Positions 5,755-8,537 of a stretch of 8,537 bases of DNA are shown here, one piece after another. The stretch comes from VMCP01 sp964408945 (GTDB lineage: Bacteria > Bacteroidota > Bacteroidia > NS11-12g > UBA955): NCBI GenBank assembly GCA_964408945.1, contig CAYPBJ010000051.1:1-8537 (forward strand), read 5' to 3'. Position 1 is the stretch's first letter. Each line of letters opens with the position of its first letter. Under the pieces are notes generated by a model that ran no database searches, was not told the origin of the DNA, and worked only from the letters and a program-made list of their open reading frames with translations. The position numbers were made by a program, and so were the translations under genes.

Positions 5755-6642
5755 ATGCAATCCTCAAAAAAATCAGTAGTAGAATTTGAAAACTTCAAGT
5801 GGCTTGATTTTACAAATCCAGATAAAGAAACATTAAAATCACTTTCAAAAGAATATGAATTGGATGAATTTCAAATTCTAGATAGTTTACAAATTGGACA
5901 TTTACCCAAGTTTGAGCAGTCAGATTCACATAAATTTCTGATTTTGAGGGCGTTTACCTCAAGCATAAAAAAAGGTTCAACAACCATCAATCAATTATCG
6001 AATAAAATTGCTTTTTTTTATTCAAAGAATTGGATTATCACGGTTCACCGGACTGATTTTACGTTCTTGCATTTAGACAATCCGTCTTTCAAAAATCCCG
6101 AAGAATTGCTCATTCAAATAATTTCAAAAATGATTTTTACTTATGAGAAGCCGTTGTCTGAGCTGGATGAAAAAATTGCACTTTTGGAAAAACAGGTCTT
6201 TTTAAAAGATGAATCTAAAATTTCATTGGAAGATTTGTACTTATTGAAAACTCAAACGCGCATCACCAAGAAATTACTGGTTATGTTTCAAGCAGTAATA
6301 AATCAAATTGAAGTAGAATTTAAATACTCTACAGCTATTTACGATCTTAAAGATCAACTGGTAAGTTTAGTTTTGAATTACGAAGAGATTTTGGAAAATG
6401 CCAATAATTTATTGAATGCTTATTTATCAGTAAATACAAAAAAGAGCAACGATGTTATGAAGTTGCTCACCATCTTTTCTGCTTTTTTCTTGCCATTGAC
6501 ATTTATAGTTGGTGTTTACGGAATGAATTTTCAACACATGCCTGAACTTTCTTTGACCTACGGTTATTATATAATTCTAGTGGGTATGGCAGTCGTTTCC
6601 TTGGTAATTTATGTCTGGTTTAAACGCAATAAAATTTTGTAA
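5755..6642 (+). CDS. corA: CorA-family magnesium/divalent cation transporter
   Basis: A 295-residue inner-membrane channel subunit of the CorA family, slightly shorter than the E. coli protein (316). The N-terminal part (about 1-235) is the cytoplasmic alpha/beta and helical funnel domain, and is rich in charged helices. Two membrane helices sit at the C-terminus, about 237-256 and 269-289. The signature GMN lies at 256-258 (VYGMNFQHMPEL), at the end of the first helix and forming the pore entrance. The short loop carries MPE, as in many CorA proteins. The C-terminus is basic (KRNKIL), as expected on the cytoplasmic side. CorA works as a pentamer moving Mg2+, Co2+ or Ni2+, and which metal dominates here cannot be read. 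The ATG at 5755 is preceded by AATT with no Shine-Dalgarno. Confidence 0.95.
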   Translation: MQSSKKSVVEFENFKWLDFTNPDKETLKSLSKEYELDEFQILDSLQIGHLPKFEQSDSHKFLILRAFTSSIKKGSTTINQLSNKIAFFYSKNWIITVHRTDFTFLHLDNPSFKNPEELLIQIISKMIFTYEKPLSELDEKIALLEKQVFLKDESKISLEDLYLLKTQTRITKKLLVMFQAVINQIEVEFKYSTAIYDLKDQLVSLVLNYEEILENANNLLNAYLSVNTKKSNDVMKLLTIFSAFFLPLTFIVGVYGMNFQHMPELSLTYGYYIILVGMAVVSLVIYVWFKRNKIL

Positions 6643-6693
6643 TTATTAGGTCCTTTTTGGGGATGAGTTAACATTTATCTCAATAATTGATAG

Positions 6694-6706
6694 ATCTTCG
6701 AAAGAT
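6694..6706 (+). other. Small inverted repeat over the start codon of the T9SS protein gene
   Basis: ATCTT and AAGAT are inverted around CGA, and the right arm includes the first two bases of the ATG at 6705. As RNA this would be a 5-bp stem with a 3-nt loop, too weak to call a switch. The CTTCG within it also resembles the TATCTTCG motif before the VOC gene. Confidence 0.15.
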
Positions 6707-7334
6707 GAACTTGAATTATTTTTATAAACTTTCATTGGCTTTTGTTTTGCACTTTGGTAATCTCAATGCACAAACCATTACTTGCGATAACTTCAAGATC
6801 AAGCATTTTATTGCAGATTCAATTAACATCAATACCATGCAAATGGGTATTGAATTTCAAGCCAATACAAACCAAATGGTTGGTTATCCCTATATCCCAG
6901 TGATAACAGATTGTATGGGAGATACCATCGCAAAAGGTCAAATGTTCTATTTTGGACAGATTGGAAATACCACCCAAGATTATCCGGTAGAATTAATAAA
7001 ATCAAATTATTGCGAACCTTTAAACGTTACCTTTATATACCTCAACGAGAATAGAACCGACACTTGTAAATTTATCTTCGGAAATTCGGCGAAATATATC
7101 AGGCCTTCCTATCAATTGTTTGAGGTTTTCCCTAATCCGACAACCGGTGAATTTACTCTGGAATTTAAAGACAATATCAGGAAACATCATGTAGAACTTT
7201 TTGATTTTATGGGTAGCAAGGTCTTTTCTTCCTTTTTTGATGGTTCAATGTTTAATGTAAAATTGCCAGAATTACCCTCAGGTCAATATATTTTAAGAGC
7301 GGATGGCACAGCTAAAATTTTGATTATAGATTGA
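6705..7334 (+). CDS. Small secreted protein with type IX secretion (Por) C-terminal sorting domain
   Basis: A 209-residue protein. Residues 1-23 are a Sec signal peptide ending NAQ (MNLNYFYKLSLAFVLHFGNLNAQ). Residues about 138-209 are a type A T9SS sorting domain: FPNPTTGEF (142-150), VELFDFMG (163-170), then LPSGQYILR (190-198) and the final KILIID. In Bacteroidota this tail directs passage through the outer membrane by the T9SS. The passenger (about 24-135) is short and I do not recognise it. It looks beta-rich and has four Cys (27, 70, 103, 121), enough for two disulfides. An in-frame TTG at 6687 would put charged residues ahead of the signal peptide, so I chose the ATG at 6705. It follows corA by 62 bp with no obvious functional link. 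Confidence 0.9.
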   Translation: MNLNYFYKLSLAFVLHFGNLNAQTITCDNFKIKHFIADSININTMQMGIEFQANTNQMVGYPYIPVITDCMGDTIAKGQMFYFGQIGNTTQDYPVELIKSNYCEPLNVTFIYLNENRTDTCKFIFGNSAKYIRPSYQLFEVFPNPTTGEFTLEFKDNIRKHHVELFDFMGSKVFSSFFDGSMFNVKLPELPSGQYILRADGTAKILIID

Positions 7335-7382
7335 TGATTATTTAACATTTGTAAAAGGAAACTTCACGGCACAAAATGAGCT

Positions 7383-7405
7383 TTGCAATTGAAATCGTTG
7401 CAATT
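7383..7405 (+). promoter_or_regulatory. TTGCAATT direct repeats just upstream of the MFS gene
   Basis: TTGCAATT occurs at 7383-7390 and 7398-7405, 15 bp apart and ending six bases before the ATG at 7411. Each contains the palindrome TTGCAA, so the pair also works as an inverted repeat. It could be a regulator site or affect ribosome access. There is no functional evidence. Confidence 0.25.
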
Positions 7406-7410
7406 CTCAA

Positions 7411-8537
7411 ATGTCCGTTCCCGAATCAAAATCCCCAGAAAAAGAAAACGTTAGTCACGGACTGAAACAGAACTGGAAACAGTTTACGCTTTTGGTAATT
7501 ATCAACGCCTTTGTGGGTGGAATGGTGGGTATTGAACGCAGTATTTTCCCCGAATTCGCTTCTCTTTTTGGCGTGAAATCAGCAACTGCAATTTTGTCGT
7601 TTATTACCGCTTTTGGTTTGTCTAAAGCAGCAGCCAATTATTTTACCGGTAAATTGGCCAATATTTACGGGCGTAAAAACTTGCTGGTATTTGGCTGGAT
7701 GTTAGCTATTCCCATTCCGTTCATGCTCATTTACGCGACTCAGTGGAGCTGGGTGATTGTTGCCAACGTTCTTTTGGGTTTGAGCCAAGGACTCACTTGG
7801 AGCTCCACGGTGGTGATGAAAATTGATTTGGTGGGCGATAAAAATCGTGGCCTTGCCATGGGTATCAACGAATTTGCCGGTTACTTTGCCGTAGGCGTTT
7901 TTGCTTTACTTAGTGGAACTATAGCCCATAGATACGGCGTCACGCCTTATCCATTTTATTTGGGTATTGGGATTTCTATTGTTGGATTGCTTTTGTCATT
8001 GATTTGGGTGAAAGAGACCAGCAGTTTCATGCAAAAAGAAAGTGCAAAAACGGCTCAAGTAATTAGTGGTTTGTCGGTTTTTTGGGAAACTACCCTCAAA
8101 AATAAAACATTGAGTGCCGTAACTCAGGCTGGATTGGTTAACAATCTAAACGATGGAATGATTTGGGGCCTGTTGCCCATCTTGTTGATTGGAAATGGAA
8201 TGGATGCCGGTTCAATGAGCATGATTGCAGCAATTTATCCATCGGTATGGGGATTGTCACAGTTGTTTACGGGTAAGATGTCAGATCATTTTTCAAAGAG
8301 ATCTATGCTATTTTGGGGGATGCTCATTCAGGGAATGGCCATTGTTGCGCTTCCATTAGTTGGAGGATTTTATGAATTCGCTGGGTTATCGGTGGTTCTT
8401 GGACTGGGCACGGCGTTGGTTTATCCCACATTTTTATCAACTATAGCGCAGGTATCACATCCGCTCCAACGTGCAGAAAGTATAGGTACATTTAGGTTGT
8501 GGCGCGATTTGGGCTATGCATTTGGAGCCATAATTTC
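7411..8537 (+). CDS. Major facilitator superfamily transporter, 3' end beyond the window
   Basis: An open frame with no stop from the ATG at 7411 to the window edge, giving 375 codons of an incomplete protein. MFS members are usually 390-450 residues, so perhaps 20-70 are missing. A short hydrophilic cytoplasmic N-terminus (1-22) precedes hydrophobic segments near 24-42, 57-78, 91-109, 114-132, 155-172, 181-200, 248-262, 269-286, 299-317 and 324-346, with another starting near 367. The loop between helices 2 and 3 carries motif A, GKLANIYGRKN (80-90). The corresponding loop in the second half is GKMSDHFSKRS (288-298). The central loop (201-230) is cytoplasmic and charged. This fits proton-coupled drug/metabolite MFS permeases, but no residue identifies a substrate. 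It lies 76 bp after the T9SS protein gene, with paired TTGCAATT repeats before the start. Confidence 0.9.
   Translation, partial: MSVPESKSPEKENVSHGLKQNWKQFTLLVIINAFVGGMVGIERSIFPEFASLFGVKSATAILSFITAFGLSKAAANYFTGKLANIYGRKNLLVFGWMLAIPIPFMLIYATQWSWVIVANVLLGLSQGLTWSSTVVMKIDLVGDKNRGLAMGINEFAGYFAVGVFALLSGTIAHRYGVTPYPFYLGIGISIVGLLLSLIWVKETSSFMQKESAKTAQVISGLSVFWETTLKNKTLSAVTQAGLVNNLNDGMIWGLLPILLIGNGMDAGSMSMIAAIYPSVWGLSQLFTGKMSDHFSKRSMLFWGMLIQGMAIVALPLVGGFYEFAGLSVVLGLGTALVYPTFLSTIAQVSHPLQRAESIGTFRLWRDLGYAFGAII

Noticed and set aside
4077..7334. A single operon or novel pathway joining hydroxylase, VOC, CorA and T9SS protein
   Set aside because: Gaps are 52-69 bp with possible promoters and palindromes, there are no overlaps, and the families have no known common pathway.
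7455..7637. Minus-strand open frame of 60 codons
   Set aside because: It is antisense to the MFS gene, whose plus-strand frame is open from 7411 to the window end with motif A and regular membrane segments.
1..8537. Insertion sequence, prophage, tRNA or defence island
   Set aside because: No transposase, integrase, terminal inverted repeats, tRNA-like cloverleaf or defence-domain protein was seen in any frame.

Overview
This looks like an ordinary AT-rich chromosomal stretch from a member of the Bacteroidota, probably Flavobacteriales-like. The strongest sign is a type IX secretion sorting domain at the C-terminus of the protein at 6705-7334, a signal confined to this phylum. Supporting signs are the lack of Shine-Dalgarno sequences, matches to the TAnnTTTG promoter element, and secreted proteins cleaved before Gln or after Ala-Gln. 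I cannot name the genus.

Layout. Positions 1-124 are an array of degenerate 7-bp units that ends two bases from the stop codon of a minus-strand LysR-type regulator (127-1026). The regulator is divergent from a long-form isocitrate dehydrogenase (1170-2615, +), and the 143-bp gap between them carries two 15-bp inverted repeats that could be regulator sites. Downstream of icd, two further 7-bp arrays lie head to head (2645-2766 and 2772-2860). The second runs into the 3' end of a minus-strand DUF3298 envelope protein (2855-3946) and supplies its stop codon. A 130-bp divergent gap leads to a plus-strand series: an AGMO-like fatty acid hydroxylase (4077-5102), a membrane-anchored VOC/glyoxalase-fold protein (5172-5696), a CorA-type divalent cation channel (5755-6642), a small T9SS cargo protein (6705-7334) and an MFS transporter cut by the window edge (7411-8537).

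How the genes relate. The only pair with a suggested functional link is LysR/icd, which is divergent and shares a regulatory gap. The plus-strand genes from 4077 onward are co-directional with gaps of 52-76 bp. They belong to unrelated families, and motifs in the gaps hint at separate promoters, so I do not treat them as one pathway.

I found no defence system, CRISPR array, insertion sequence, RNA gene or prophage. The most unusual feature is the set of 7-bp arrays. All three adjoin the 3' end of a gene, and all read as a GTAGT-rich unit on that gene's coding strand. One of them sets the end of a protein.
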